Assembly (NCBI GenBank): GCA_037974665.1
Contig: CM075770.1
Coordinates: 6,646,501 to 6,710,500, forward strand
DNA length: 64,000 nucleotides
Origin: Ehretia macrophylla
Taxonomy: Eukaryota > Streptophyta > Magnoliopsida > Boraginales > Ehretiaceae
Direction of reading: 5' to 3'
The notes beneath the pieces are model-generated. The model was not told the origin of the DNA and did no database searches. It saw only the letters and a program-made list of their open reading frames with translations. A program made the position numbers and the translations under genes. This document shows positions 1-11,346 of this stretch, piece after piece; positions within the stretch are counted from its first letter, which is position 1, and each line of letters begins with the position of its first letter.

Positions 1-3000
1 AGGACCGGGGCAGCGTCGCTCCGGTGCCCATAACTTTTGATCCGTAAGGAGTCACGCGGCGTACAACATACTGTTGGAAAGCTCCCCGAGAGCTCTACGA
101 CGAGGGCAGCATGCTTGCTCAGCTGTGCCTATTTTCAGAGCCCAAAATTGAATGCTTTCATCAGTTTTGGGATACTTTTCTTTTTTTACGATGTTTTTCC
201 GTTCCGGATCGTACGTCGTGAGCTACGAAAAGGACGACAACTTAATCCATCATATTTCTATTACCGAATCCCATGGCACCTTGGGCAAGACAACTTCACT
301 TCACGTAGAGGCTAGGCCGGCAAACTAAGGGCGTGGGGCTTGGGACCAGGTTTCTGTCGCTCTAGTGCCCATAACTTTTGATTTGTAAAAAGTTACGCGG
401 CGCACAGCATACCGTTAGAAAGCTCTCCGAGAGCTCTACGATGGGGTCTATAAACTTGCTTGGTTGTGCCTATTTTTGGGGCTAAAAATCGAACGTTTTC
501 ATCAGTTTCGGGATACTTTTCTTCTTTTGCGCTGTTTTTCATCCCGGATCGTACGTCGTGAGCTGCGAAATGGATGGCAACCTAATCCATCACATTTCTA
601 TTACCGAATCCCACGGTACCTTGGCAAGACAACTTCGCTTCATATCGAGGTTGGGCCCGCAAACCGAGGGCGTGGGTCCTGAGACCAGGTCTCCGTCGCT
701 CCGGTGCCCATAACTTTTAATCTGTAAAGAGTCACGCGGTGCACAGCATTCTGTTGGAAAGCACTCCGAGAGCTCTACGACGGGGGCAGCAAGCCTGCTT
801 AGCTGCTCCTATTTTTGGAGCCTAAAATTGAACGTTTTCATCAGTTTCAGGACACTTTTCTACTTTTGTGTTGTTTTTTCGTTCCGTTTCGTACGTTGTG
901 AGCTGCAAAAAGGACGACAACTTAATCCATCACATTTCTATTACCGAATCCCATGGTACCATGGGCATGTCAATTTCGCTTCACGTAGTGGCTGGGCCTG
1001 CAAACTGAGGTCGTAGGGCTTGGGACCAAGTCTCCGTTGCTCCGGTGCCCATAACTTTTGATTCGTAAGGAGTCACGCGGCGCAAAACATACCGTTGGAA
1101 AGCTGTCCGAGAGCTCTACGACGAGGGAAGCAAGCCCGCATGGCTGCGACTATTTTCAAAGCTCAAAATCGAACGTTTTCATCAGTTTCGGGATACTTTT
1201 CTTCTTTTGCGATGTTTTTTTTATCCCGGATCGTACGTTGTGTGCCTCTAAAAGGACGATAACCTAATCCATCACATGTCTATTACTGAATCCCATGACA
1301 CCTTGGGCAAGACAACTTCGTTTCACATAGTGGTTGGGCCCGCAAACTGAGGGCGTTGGGCTTGGGACCAAGTCTCCGTCGGTCCGGAGCCCATAACTTT
1401 TGATTCGTAAGGAGTTACGCGGTGCACAGCATACCGTTGGAAAGCTATACGAGATCTCTACGATGGGCGCAGCTAGCCTGCTTGGCTGCACCTATTTTTA
1501 GCGCTCAAAATCAAACGTTTTCATTAGTTTCGGCACACTTTTCTTCTTTTGCGATATTTTTTTGTCCCGAATCATACGTCGTGAGCCACGAAAATGACGA
1601 AAACCTAATCCATCACAATTCTATTACTGAATCCCATGGTACCTTAGGCAACACAACGTCGTCTTATGCAGAGGTTGGGCACGCAAATCGAGGGCGTAGG
1701 GCTTAGGACGAGGTCTCCGTCTCTCCGGTGCCCATAACTTTTGATTCGTAAGGAGTCACGCGGCGAACAATATACCGTTGGAAAGCTGTCCGAGAGCTCT
1801 ACGACGAGAGCAGTATGCCAGCATCGCTGCACCTATTTTCGGAGCCCAAAATCAAATGTTTTCATCAGTTTTAGGACACTTTTATTCTTTTGCAAAGTTT
1901 TCCGTCCCGAATCGTATGTCGCGAGCCGCGAAATGGATGACAACCTAATCCATCACATTTCTATTACCAAATCCCACAGCACCTTGGGCAAGACAATTTC
2001 GCTATAAGTAGAGGCTTGGAGCGCAAACCGTGGGTGTGGGGCTTAGGACCAGGGCAGCGTCGCTCCGGTGCCCATAACTTTTGATCCGTAAGGAGTCACG
2101 CGGCGCACAACATACAGTTCGAAAGCTCTCCAAGAGCTCTACGACGAGGGCAGCATGCTTGCTCAGCTATGCCTCTTTTCGGAGCCCAAAATCGAATGTT
2201 TTCATCAATTTCGAGACACTTTTCTTTTTTTACGATGATTTTCCGTTCCGGATCGTACGTCGTGAGCCACAAAAAGGACGACAACCTAATCCATCACATT
2301 TCTATTACCGAATACCATGGCACCTTGTGCAAGACAACTTCACTTCACGTAGAGGCTGGCCCGCAAACTAAGGGCGTGGGGCTTGGGACTAGGTCTTTGT
2401 CGCTCCGGTGCCCATAACTTTTGATCCGTAAGGAGTTACGCGGCGCACAACATACCATTGGAAAGCTGTCCGAGAGCTCTACGATGGGGTCTATAAACTT
2501 GCTTGGTTACGCCTATTTTTGGGGCTCAAAATCCAACGTTTTCATCAGTTTTGGGACAATATTTTTCTTTTATGATGTTTTTCATCCCGGATCGTACGTC
2601 GTGAGCTGCAAAAAGGATGACAACCTAATCCATCATATTTCTATTACCGAATCCCATGGTACCTTGGGCAAGACAACTTCACTTCACGTAGAAGCTGGGC
2701 CCGCAAACCGAGGGTGTGGGGCTTGGGACCAGGTCTCCTTCGCTCCGGTACCCATAACTTTTGATCCATAAGGAATTAGGCGACGCACAACATACCGTTG
2801 GAAAGCTCTCCGAGAGCTCTACGGCGGGGGCAGCAAGCCTACTCAGCTGCTCCTTTTTTTGGAGCCTAAAATTGAATGTTTTCATTAGTTTTGGGATACT
2901 TTTCTTCTTTTGTGTTGTTTTTTCGTTCCGTATCGTACGTCGTGAGCCGTAAAAAGGACGACAACTTAATCCATAACATTTCTATTACCGAATCCCATGG

Positions 3001-5807
3001 TACCATGGGTATGTCAATTTCGCTTCACGTAGTGGTTGGGCCCGAAAACCGAGGTCGTAGAGCTTGGGACCAAGTCTTTGTCGCTCCGGTGCCCATAACT
3101 TTTGATTCGTAAGGAGTCACGCGGCGCAAAACATACCGTTGGAAAACTCTCCGAGAGCTCTACGACAAAGGCAACAAGCCCGCTTAGCTGCGCCTATTTT
3201 CAGGACCCAAAATCGAACATTTTCATCAGTTTTGGGACACTTTTCTTCTTTTGCGCTGTTTTTTAGTCCCGGATCGTACGTCTTGAGCTGCGAAAAGGAT
3301 GACAACCTAATCCATCACATTTATATTATTTAATCCCATGGCATCTTGGGCAAGACACTTTCGCTTCACGTAGAGGCTGGGCCCGCAAACCGAGGGCGTG
3401 GGGGTTGGCACCAGGTCTCTGTCGCTCCGGTGCCCATAACTTTTGATCCGTGCAGAGTCACGCGGCACACAGCATACCGTTAGAAAGCTCTTCAAGAGCT
3501 CTACAACAGGGGTAGCAAGCCCGCTATGCTGCACCCATTTTCTGGGCCCAAAATTGAACATTTTCATCAGTTTTGCAACACTTTTATTCTTTTGCGATGT
3601 TTTTCCATCCCGGATCGTACGTCGTGAGCCGCGAAAAAGACGACAACCTAATCCATCATATTTCTATTACTAAATCCCATGGCACCTTGTACAAGACAAC
3701 TTCGCTTCATGTAGAGGCTGGGCACGCAAACCGTGGGTGTGGGGCTTGGGACCAGGACCGTGTCGCTCCGGTGCCCATAACTTTTGATGCGTAAGGAGTC
3801 ATGCGGTGAACAGTATACCATTGAAAAGCTCTCCGAGAGCTCTACGACGGAGGCGGCAAGGTTGTTTGGCTGCTCCTATTTTCAGAGCCCAAAATCGAAT
3901 GTTTTCATCAATTTCGGGACACTTTTCTTCTTTTGAGATGTAGTTCTGTCCCGGATCGTACGTCTTGAGCCGCGAAAAGGACGACAATCTAATCCATCAC
4001 ATTTCTATTACCGAATCCCACGGCACCTTGGGCAAGACAACTTCACTTCACGTAGAGGCTGGGCCCACAAACCGAAGGCGTGGGGCTTGTAACCAGGTAT
4101 CCGTCGCTCCGGTACCCATAACTTTTGATCTGTAAGAAGTTATGCGGCGCACAACATACCGTTAGAAAGCTTTCCGAGAACTCTATGACGAGGACAGTAA
4201 ACAAACTTGGTTGCGCCTATTTTCGGAGCCCAAAATTGAACGTTTTCATCAGTTTTGGGACACTTTTCTTCTTTTGTGCTGTTATTCTATCCTGGATAGA
4301 ACGTCGTGAGCCGTGAAACGGACGACAATTTAATCCATCACATTTCTATTACCGAATCCCACGATACTTTGGGCAAAACAACTTTGCTTCACGTAGAGGC
4401 TGGGCCCGCAAATCGAGGGCGTGGGACTTGGGACCAGGCCTCTCCGTCGATCCGGTGCCCATAACTTTTGATCCGTAAAGAGTCACGCGGTGCACTGCAT
4501 ACCGTTGGAAAGCACTCCGAGAGCTCTACGATAGGGGTAGTAAGCCTGCTCAGCTGCTCTTGTTTTTGGAGCCCAAAATTGAACATTTTCATTAGTTTCG
4601 AGACACTTTTCTACTTTTGCGCTCTTTTTTCGTCCCATATCGTACGTCGTGAGCCTCGAAAAGGACGACAACCTAATCCATCACATTTCTATTACCAAAT
4701 CCCACTACACCTTGGGCAAGACAACTTCGCCTCACGTAAAGGCTGGGCCGGTAAACCAAGGGCGTAGGGCTTGGGACCAAATCTCCAGCGCTCTGGTGGT
4801 CATAACTTTTGATTCGTAAGGAGTTACGCGGCGTACGGTATACCTTTGGAAAGCTGTACGAGTGCTCTACGATGAGGGCAGCAACCTCGCTCAGCTGCAC
4901 CTATTTTCGGAGCCCAAAATCAAATATTTTCATTAGTTTTGGTATACTTTTCTTCTTTTGTGATGTTTTTCCATCCCGGATTGTACGTCGTAAGTCGCGA
5001 AAAGGACGATAACCTAATCCATCACATTTCTATTATCGAATCCCACGGTACCTTGGGCAAGACAACTTCACTTCACGTAGTGGCTGGGCCCATAAACCGA
5101 GGGCATGGGGCTTGGGACCTGGTCTTCGTCGCTCCGGTGCCCAAAACTTTTGGTCTGTAAAGAGTCACGCAACGCACAACTTACCATTGGAAAGCTCTCC
5201 GAGAGCTCTACGACGAGGGCAACAAGCCTGCTCAGCTGTGCCTGTATTTGGAGCCTAAAATCGAACGTTTTCATCTGTTTTAGGACATTTTTCTTCTTTT
5301 GCATTGTTTTTCTGTCCCTGATTGTACGTCGTGAGCCCGCAAAAAGGACAACAACCTCATCCATCACATTTCTATTATCAAATCCCACGACACCTTGGTT
5401 AAGACAACTTTGCTTCACGTAGAGGCTGGGCCCGCAAACCGAGGGCATGGGGCTTAGGACCAGGTCTCTGTAGCTCCAGTGCCTACAACTTTTGATCCGT
5501 AAGGAGTCACGCTGCGCATATCATACTGTTGGAAAGCTCTTCGGGAGCTCTACGATGGGGGAAACAAGCCTGCTCAGCTGCGACTATTTTCGGGGCCCAA
5601 AATCGAACGTTTTCATCAGTTTTGGGACACTTTTCTTCTTTTGCGCTATTTTTCTGTCCCAGATCGTATGTCTTGAGCCGCGAAAAGGATGACAACCTAA
5701 TCCATCACATTTATATTACCGAATCCCACGGCACCTTGGGCAAGACAATTTTTCTACACGTAGAGGCTGGGCCCGCAAACCGAGGGCGTGGGGGTTGGGA
5801 CCAGGTC
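1..5807 (+). repeat. 340-341 bp tandem satellite, array 1
   Basis: About 17 head-to-tail monomers. The landmark CCCATAACTTTTGAT recurs at 27, 368, 707, 1048, 1390, 1731, 2071, 2411, 2751, 3092, 3433, 3774 and 4115, so the period is 339-342 bp, close to two nucleosome repeats. Each monomer carries in order the landmark, a near-palindrome AGCTCTCCGAGAGCT, a T-rich stretch, CGGATCGTACGTCGTGAG, CTAATCCATCACATTTCTATTACC and GGGCGTGGGGCTTGGGACCAGG. Differences between monomers are mostly C/T and G/A changes, as expected for methylated heterochromatin. Its short open frames are not genes: most begin at TTG and the period is usually not a multiple of three. The left edge continues outside the window. 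The right edge is the target-site copy of the LTR at 5808. Confidence 0.97.
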
Positions 5808-7227
5808 TGTAATACCCGAGCCCAGAATGTGAAAATTCTTTGTTTATTATTTTGAAAATTATATTTCCTTAAATTCTTTGTGAATTAATTGTTACTTTAT
5901 TGCCGTTACAACGTGCATTGCATTTAAGGAGCGATAGCTAGATAACGATTTCTAGTCCTCAACAAATAGTGAAACTAGTATTTAGATGACTTAAATTTTA
6001 TATTTTAAATGTTGCTAGCTTTAATTGATCTTACCTTAGCTAAAATGGCTTTAAAACGCACAAAATAGGGCCCTTTGACCAAGTCTTAAGTAGTTGACCT
6101 TGGACCTTTGACTTGTTGACCAATTTAACACCTTATAAGCTAAAAACTAAGTAAAATAAAAAGAAAAACAGCAGCAAAATAGCAGCTCTGGCCGTGAGTT
6201 TCCAAGAAGAAAAAAAAAACCTTTCAACTTCCAATCGATCAATCTTCGCGATAGCTCGTGCGGGGTGATTTCCGAGGCAACTAGCGTTGTTTTCCTAGCG
6301 ACTAGGAGTACCTGAGGTGAGGGAAGCATGTTATTTGTGCATTTATACGTTATGTATGTTAACTTTGTCAATTTTGAGATTTATCCGTAGATCGTTATTT
6401 AAAGCGATTTGATGCTTCTAGAATGTTCCTTGGCATTTGTAGAACATGTATTTATAGCTTTGTAACATTTTCTGCGGTTAAATGTTGTGATTGCAAATTA
6501 AATTGTTAATTGAATAGTATTTTATGAATAGTAAAACCTTGAAACGTTGAAGTTGCGCTGTTATGCTTTCTGTTGATGTAGAAATGTGCTAGGTACGCTA
6601 GAATGCTAAAATGTGTGGTTTGTTTGGGTTGCGTAGTGGAAAAAATGAGAATTATGCCTTTGGGAAAGTCGGGGTCGTTTAGGTCGACTTTAGCATTTTC
6701 TTGTTTTGCGTGTTGGCATTGCTTCGTGTAGCCATGGAAGCACTTTTGCTGCGATTATGTCGGTGGTTGGGTGTTTGGTTGTTATAGTTGTAGTTCAAAC
6801 GAGAAAGGGAGAAATCGGGGCTTTGCGCGAGTTCTAGGGTAAAGTAAGATTTCGGGGTCTTTAGACGTGCCTTATGGTGACCTAGGAGGGTTGGAGAAGT
6901 CAGTTTCTAGAACTCGTAGCTCGTTTGGAAATGGTAGTGTTTTGATAGTTGGGGCCGAGTTTGTGTTTTTGCTCGTTTTCTTGACTTTATGCCCATAGAA
7001 TGCTTAGAATTACTTGAAATACTTGTTTGAGTTGTTTTGGATTGAATTGCTTATCAATTGCTGCTATTGCGTGCGAGAGTAACCTACTTTGTTATTCTTC
7101 CACGTGTGGCTTTATCGCTTGTTTATCGCATTGTATCGAGTCTTGCATTGCATAGTGTCTCGCGCGTGAGTGATGAGCCTCTCTGGGTAGCCTTGGGTTG
7201 CCAGTGTTGGTTGCTCTAGCTCCGCTG

Positions 7228-7303
7228 CTATTCCCTTTCTCGCTTGGGTTGCCTCCCAGGGAGATTTGGGTCGTAGGTTGATGGATACTTCCGGGGTATT
7301 CCA
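7228..7303 (+). promoter_or_regulatory. GC-rich LTR block conserved across families
   Basis: The segment running from TATTCCCTTTCTCGCTTGGG through TTTGGGTCGTAGG to CCGGGGTATTCC matches, with gaps, the 53827-53905 segment of family I LTRs (CATTCCCTCTCTCGCTTGGG, GTTGGGTCGTAGG, CCGGAGTACACC). The remaining LTR bodies of the two families do not align by eye. This suggests a constrained element, but its function is unknown. Confidence 0.5.
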
Positions 7304-7578
7304 AACTGGTGTTATAAGGTGGTTTGGGCCGGCGCGTCGTCATCGAATTCGTGTTTGAAAGTTTCTCGTGAAAAGAGTATCGTATCCTTTGAATGAGTGT
7401 TTGCAGCTTTAAATACTTGCCTTGCTTTGTTGTTGGCTTTGGTTGTATCTTTATATGATTTGTATGTATTGCTTGGCTAATTGCATTGCATACTCCTCTC
7501 ATCTCCGTCCTTGAGACCAATTGCCCTCGCTGAGCAATAGTTTTTGCTCATTCCTTTCTATACTATGTTTTCACAGGA

Positions 7579-7641
7579 GTAGTTGAAGCAGACCCTCTCG
7601 AGGTAATAGAGGAAGAGAAGCAGGTGGAGGTGTTTCCGTGA
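7579..7641 (+). CDS. Acidic micro-ORF in family II LTR (putative exon)
   Basis: A 20-codon open frame immediately after TTTTCACAG (splice-acceptor-like) at 7569-7576, ending in TGA. It reads VVEADPLEVIEEEKQVEVFP, with seven acidic residues in twenty. It occupies the same place, after a CCTCGCTGAG block and upstream of the LTR 3' part, as the acidic frame of the family I LTRs. There is no in-frame ATG, so it would need splicing to an upstream exon. Expression is unproven and no known domain is recognised. Confidence 0.3.
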   Translation, partial: VVEADPLEVIEEEKQVEVFP

Positions 7642-8086
7642 TAGCACTTCTCTGCTTTGCTGGTGGTTGGTTACCAGTTTTGGTGCGAACCTTGCTTGTT
7701 ATGTATATTGCGTGGAGGTTGCTTAATTTTGAGGCTTGTAGCCTTGTATATATTTTCTAGTTTGAGGCCTGTATGGTCTTATGTTGTTTAAGCTGGAAGA
7801 ATGTAAAGTTGTAACTTACAATCTTGTGACTAGTAAGAAAATGCATGCTATTAGAATTGATTAGTGGCATAAATACTTGTGTAGTATGCATAACATTTTT
7901 GGCTTGGAAAGTTGGATAATAAGAAATGTATGTTTTGAAGAAAGTTGGCTTGTTTTGATTATTATATGGCTTTCGCAAGTGTTATATTGATTTTAGGGTT
8001 TTCGGATCGTCCGCGGTACAGAGGAGACTCCGTCCGTGTGTCGGGTCCGGGCTTGGCCTTTTGCGGGGTCGGGTCGGGGCGTGACA

Positions 8087-10193
8087 AGGTCTCCGTCGCT
8101 TCGGTGCCCATAACTTTTGATCCGCAAGGAGTCACGCGGCGCACAGTATACCGTTAGAAAGCTCTTCGAGAGCTCTACGATAAGGGCAGCAAGCCTGCTC
8201 GGCTGTGCCTATTTTTGGAGCCCAAAATCTAACGTTTACATCAGTTTTAGGATACATTTCTTCTTTTGCGATATTTTTCTATCCCGGATCGTACGTCGTG
8301 AGCCGCAAAAAGGAAGACAACCTAATCTATCATATTTCTATTACCGAATTCCGTGGCACCTTGTACAAGACAACTTCGCTTCAAGTAGAGGATGGGCGCG
8401 GAAACCGTGGGCGTGGGGCTTAGGACTAGGGCAGCGTCGCTCCGGTGCCCATAACTTTTGATCCGTAAGGACTTACATGGTGCACAGCATACCTTTGGAA
8501 AGCTCTCCGAGAGCTCTACGGTGAGGGCAGCATGCATGCTCAGTTGTGCCTATTTTCATAGCCCAAAATTGAATGTTTTCATCTGTTTTAGGACACTTTT
8601 CTTCTTTTGCGCTATTTTTTTGTCCTGGATCGTACGTCGTGAGCCGCGAAAAGGATGACAACTTAATCCACCATATTTCTATTACCGAATCCCATGGTAC
8701 GTTGGGCAAGACAACTTCGCTTCACGTAGAAGTTGGGCCCGCAAACTAAGGGTGTGGGGTTAGGGACCAGGTATCCGTCGCTCCGGTGCCCATAACTTTT
8801 AATTCGTAAGGAATTATGCAGTGCATAGCATACCGTTAGAAAGCTCTCCGAAAGCTGTATGACAGGGGCAATATACCTACTTGGTTGTGCCTATTTTCGG
8901 AGCCCAAAATTGAACATTTACATCAGTTTCGGGATACTTTTCTGCTTTTACGTTGTTTTTTCATCTCGAATCGTACGTCGTGAGCCGCGAAAAGGACGAC
9001 AACCTAATCCATCACATTTCTATTACCGACTCCCATAGACCCCTGGGCAAGACAACTTCGCTTCACGTAGAGGCTGGGCCCGCAAACCGAGGGCGTGGGG
9101 CTTGAAACCAGGTCTCCTACGCTCCGGTGACCATAACTTTTGATCTGTAAGGAGTCACACGACGCACAACATACCGTTGGAAAGCTCTCCGAGAGCTCTA
9201 CGACTTGGGCAGCTAGCCTACTCGGCTGCGCCCATTTTTGGAGCCAAAAAATGAATGTTTTCATCAGTTTCAAGACACTTTTCTTCTTTTGCGCTATTTT
9301 TTCGTCCCGGATCGTACGTCGTGAGCAGCGAAAAGGATGACAACCTAATCCATCACATTTCTATTACCGAATCGCACGAAAACTAAGGCAAGAAAACTTC
9401 GCCTCACGTAAAGGCTGGGCTTGTAAACTGAGGACGTGAGGCTTGGGACCAAGTCTCCGTCGCTCCGATGCCAATAACTTTTGATTCGTAAGGAGTCACG
9501 CGGTGCGCAGCATATCGTTGGAAAGCTTTTGAGAGCTCTACGATAAAGGCAGCAAGCCCACTCGACTGCGCCTAATTTCAGAGACCAAAATTGAACGTTT
9601 TAATCAATTTCGGGACACTTTTCTTCTTTTGTAGTGTTATTCCGTCCCGGATTGTATGTCGTGAGCCTCGAAAAGGACGAAAACCTAATCCATCACATTT
9701 CTATTACTGAATCCCAAGGCACTTTGGGAAAGACAACTTCGCCTCACGTAGAGGCTGGGCCCGCAAACCGAGGGTGTGGGGCTTGGGACCTATTTCCCAT
9801 CGCTCCGGTGCCCATAACTTTTGATTCGTAAGGAGTCACGCGGCGGACAGCTTACCATTTGAAAGCTCTTCGAAAGCTCTACGATGAGGGCAGCAAGCTT
9901 GCTCGGCTGCCCCTGTATTTGCAACCTAAAATCGAACGTTTTCAACAGTTTCGGGTCACTTTTATTCTTTTGCGCTGTTTTTCCATCCTAGATCGTACGT
10001 CGTGAGCAGCAAAAAGGACGAAAACCTAATCCATCACATTTCTATTTTTGAATCCCACAGTACCTTGGACAAGACAACTTCGCTTCACGTAGAGGCTGAG
10101 CTAGCAAACTGATGGCGTAGGACATGGGACCAGGTCTCCGTGGCTCCAGTGCCCATATCTTTTTATCCGTAAGGAGTCACGCTGCGCATATCA
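8087..10193 (+). repeat. 340-341 bp tandem satellite, array 2
   Basis: Continuation of the first array after the family II solo LTR, about six monomers in the same orientation and phase. It begins with the right-hand AGGTC target copy and ends at TATCA (10189-10193), the left target copy of the large element that follows. Monomers are of the left-domain type (GAGTCAC or GAGTTAC after the landmark). None carries the GAGTGA variant seen beyond 36 kb. Confidence 0.96.
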
Positions 10194-10825
10194 TGTCACG
10201 CCCCAACCCGGCCTATAAAGGTTAGACTAGGGCGTGATCTAAACATTCAAGTCATGTCTCATACTTAACCGTTCATGAAGATTTAACACTTAACGTTTTG
10301 GCCTAAACTCCAAATTTTTTCGATAAACTGGCAGTATAACAGCTGTAATTGGGCTCTTTGGTTTGACCTAATTCTCTAAACGCCTCAATTATTCTAATCA
10401 TTAATCCAATTCCATTCGGGACTCCTATTTGTCACCAACCGATTTGCCTATTTGTTTATCTTGAAAGTCTCGTTTGGTTAATAAGCCTAACATGATAACT
10501 ATGTCTTATTTATTTGTCAATTTCCTATCATGCAAGTACCTATTATCCTTTAGTTTGCAAATGAGCACCTAAGTGAAATTAGATAGAATTAACTTAGTTG
10601 ATTGTTCATCTAGTGGTTTGAATGCCTACGATAACTACTAATTAAGAAAACGAAAGCAAACAACCAAATAAAAGTTCGTCCGGTTATAGATAGTACAATC
10701 CCAGAATTAGACCCAAATTACAACGGGGTCATTTACATCAATAAAATGAATAGTTTACAATCAAACACAACATCCATATAGCAACCACTTTCAGGCAAAG
10801 CACAAAAGCACGTAGGGACAGGCAA

Positions 10826-10885
10826 TCACTCCAAGGAATCATCGTTAGGCACATCGTCCTCGGGTACCTGTTCTTGATCTTCTTC
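10826..10885 (-). CDS. Acidic micro-ORF in family I LTR (putative exon)
   Basis: Nineteen codons and a stop, EEDQEQVPEDDVPNDDSLE, directly after TTTTATCATCTCAG|GT, a good splice-acceptor context. Nine residues are D or E. The frame is preserved in all eight family I LTR pieces in this window. There is no in-frame ATG, so an upstream exon would be needed. A reader could instead treat it as a constrained non-coding element; expression is unproven. Confidence 0.33.
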   Translation of the reverse strand, partial: EEDQEQVPEDDVPNDDSLE

Positions 10886-11261
10886 ACCTGAGATGATAAA
10901 AGAGGGTGAGTCCTTATGAACTCAGCGAGGGGGAACAAGAAATAGGTTTTGAAACTCATTTTCCGGTTCAACTTATGAAAATCCTTTTGCAAGCATGAAT
11001 ATAACAGTAATATAAGTACAGGAACAGAAATACCAGTCTTTCCTCCCCGAGGTTCTCTAGGAACGAAGCGAGAGTACTAATACACATTGTAAAAAGGATA
11101 CAGTGAGCTTTTGCTCTCAGATCAGTTTCAGAATTAGATATTGCGGCTGACTTCAAAAAACCCCAAAACACGCCAGGTGGGTGTACTCCGGATGTACCCC
11201 GAAATCCTACGACCCAACTCTCCGAGGAAGTCTAGCCCCTAAACGAGAGAGGGAATGGGAC

Positions 11262-11346
11262 CATGGTAGTCATGGGTGCACCGGCAAGCCCGATGCCGCC
11301 CGGTGTGCGTGATCGCTATCATGCCAACAAGAAAGGTTGCAACCTT
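11262..11346 (-). promoter_or_regulatory. LTR palindrome plus hairpin module
   Basis: AAGGTTGCAACCTT at 11333-11346 is a perfect 14 bp palindrome. Next to it, 11262-11323 forms an imperfect inverted repeat whose outer arms are CATGGTAG and CTATCATG (one base changed from CTACCATG), with inner CACCGG/CCGGTG-type pairing and a ~12 nt loop. The same pair recurs at the same spacing in every family I LTR long enough to contain it. Confidence 0.6.

Larger units (their letters stand above)
5808..8086 (+). mobile_element. Solo LTR, family II, with TSD AGGTC
   Basis: A 2279 bp non-satellite block interrupting a single satellite monomer. It starts TGTAATACCCGAG and ends GGTCGGGGCGTGACA, so it has TG...CA termini, and it is flanked by the perfect 5 bp duplication AGGTC (5803-5807 and 8087-8091). 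No internal domain, primer binding site or second LTR is present, so this is a solo LTR left by LTR-LTR recombination. The terminal GGGGCGTGACA is shared with the other LTRs here, but most of the body is not. Shared islands are the CCTACTTTGTT block (7083-7101), a GC-rich block (7228-7303), CCTCGCTGAG near 7527 and an acidic short frame (7579-7641). Ty3/gypsy affiliation is inferred from the ends, the 5 bp TSD and these islands. Confidence 0.93.

Noticed and set aside
37..315. Many 60-130 codon open frames across the satellite, all with similar translations (KESRGAQHTVGKLSESS type).
   Set aside because: Most start at TTG (for example TTG at 37-39), they occur in several frames and both strands, the 341 bp period does not keep frame, and indels are frequent. 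They are by-products of a GC-moderate tandem repeat, not a repeat protein.
1..341. Satellite monomer as a dimer of two ~170 bp halves.
   Set aside because: I compared the two halves by eye and saw no consistent similarity.
1..5807. CENP-B box (TTCG followed by A and CGGG at fixed spacing) in the satellite monomer.
   Set aside because: Candidate TTCG positions (TTCGTCCCGGATCG, TTCGCTTCACGTAG) lack the required downstream CGGG at the right distance.
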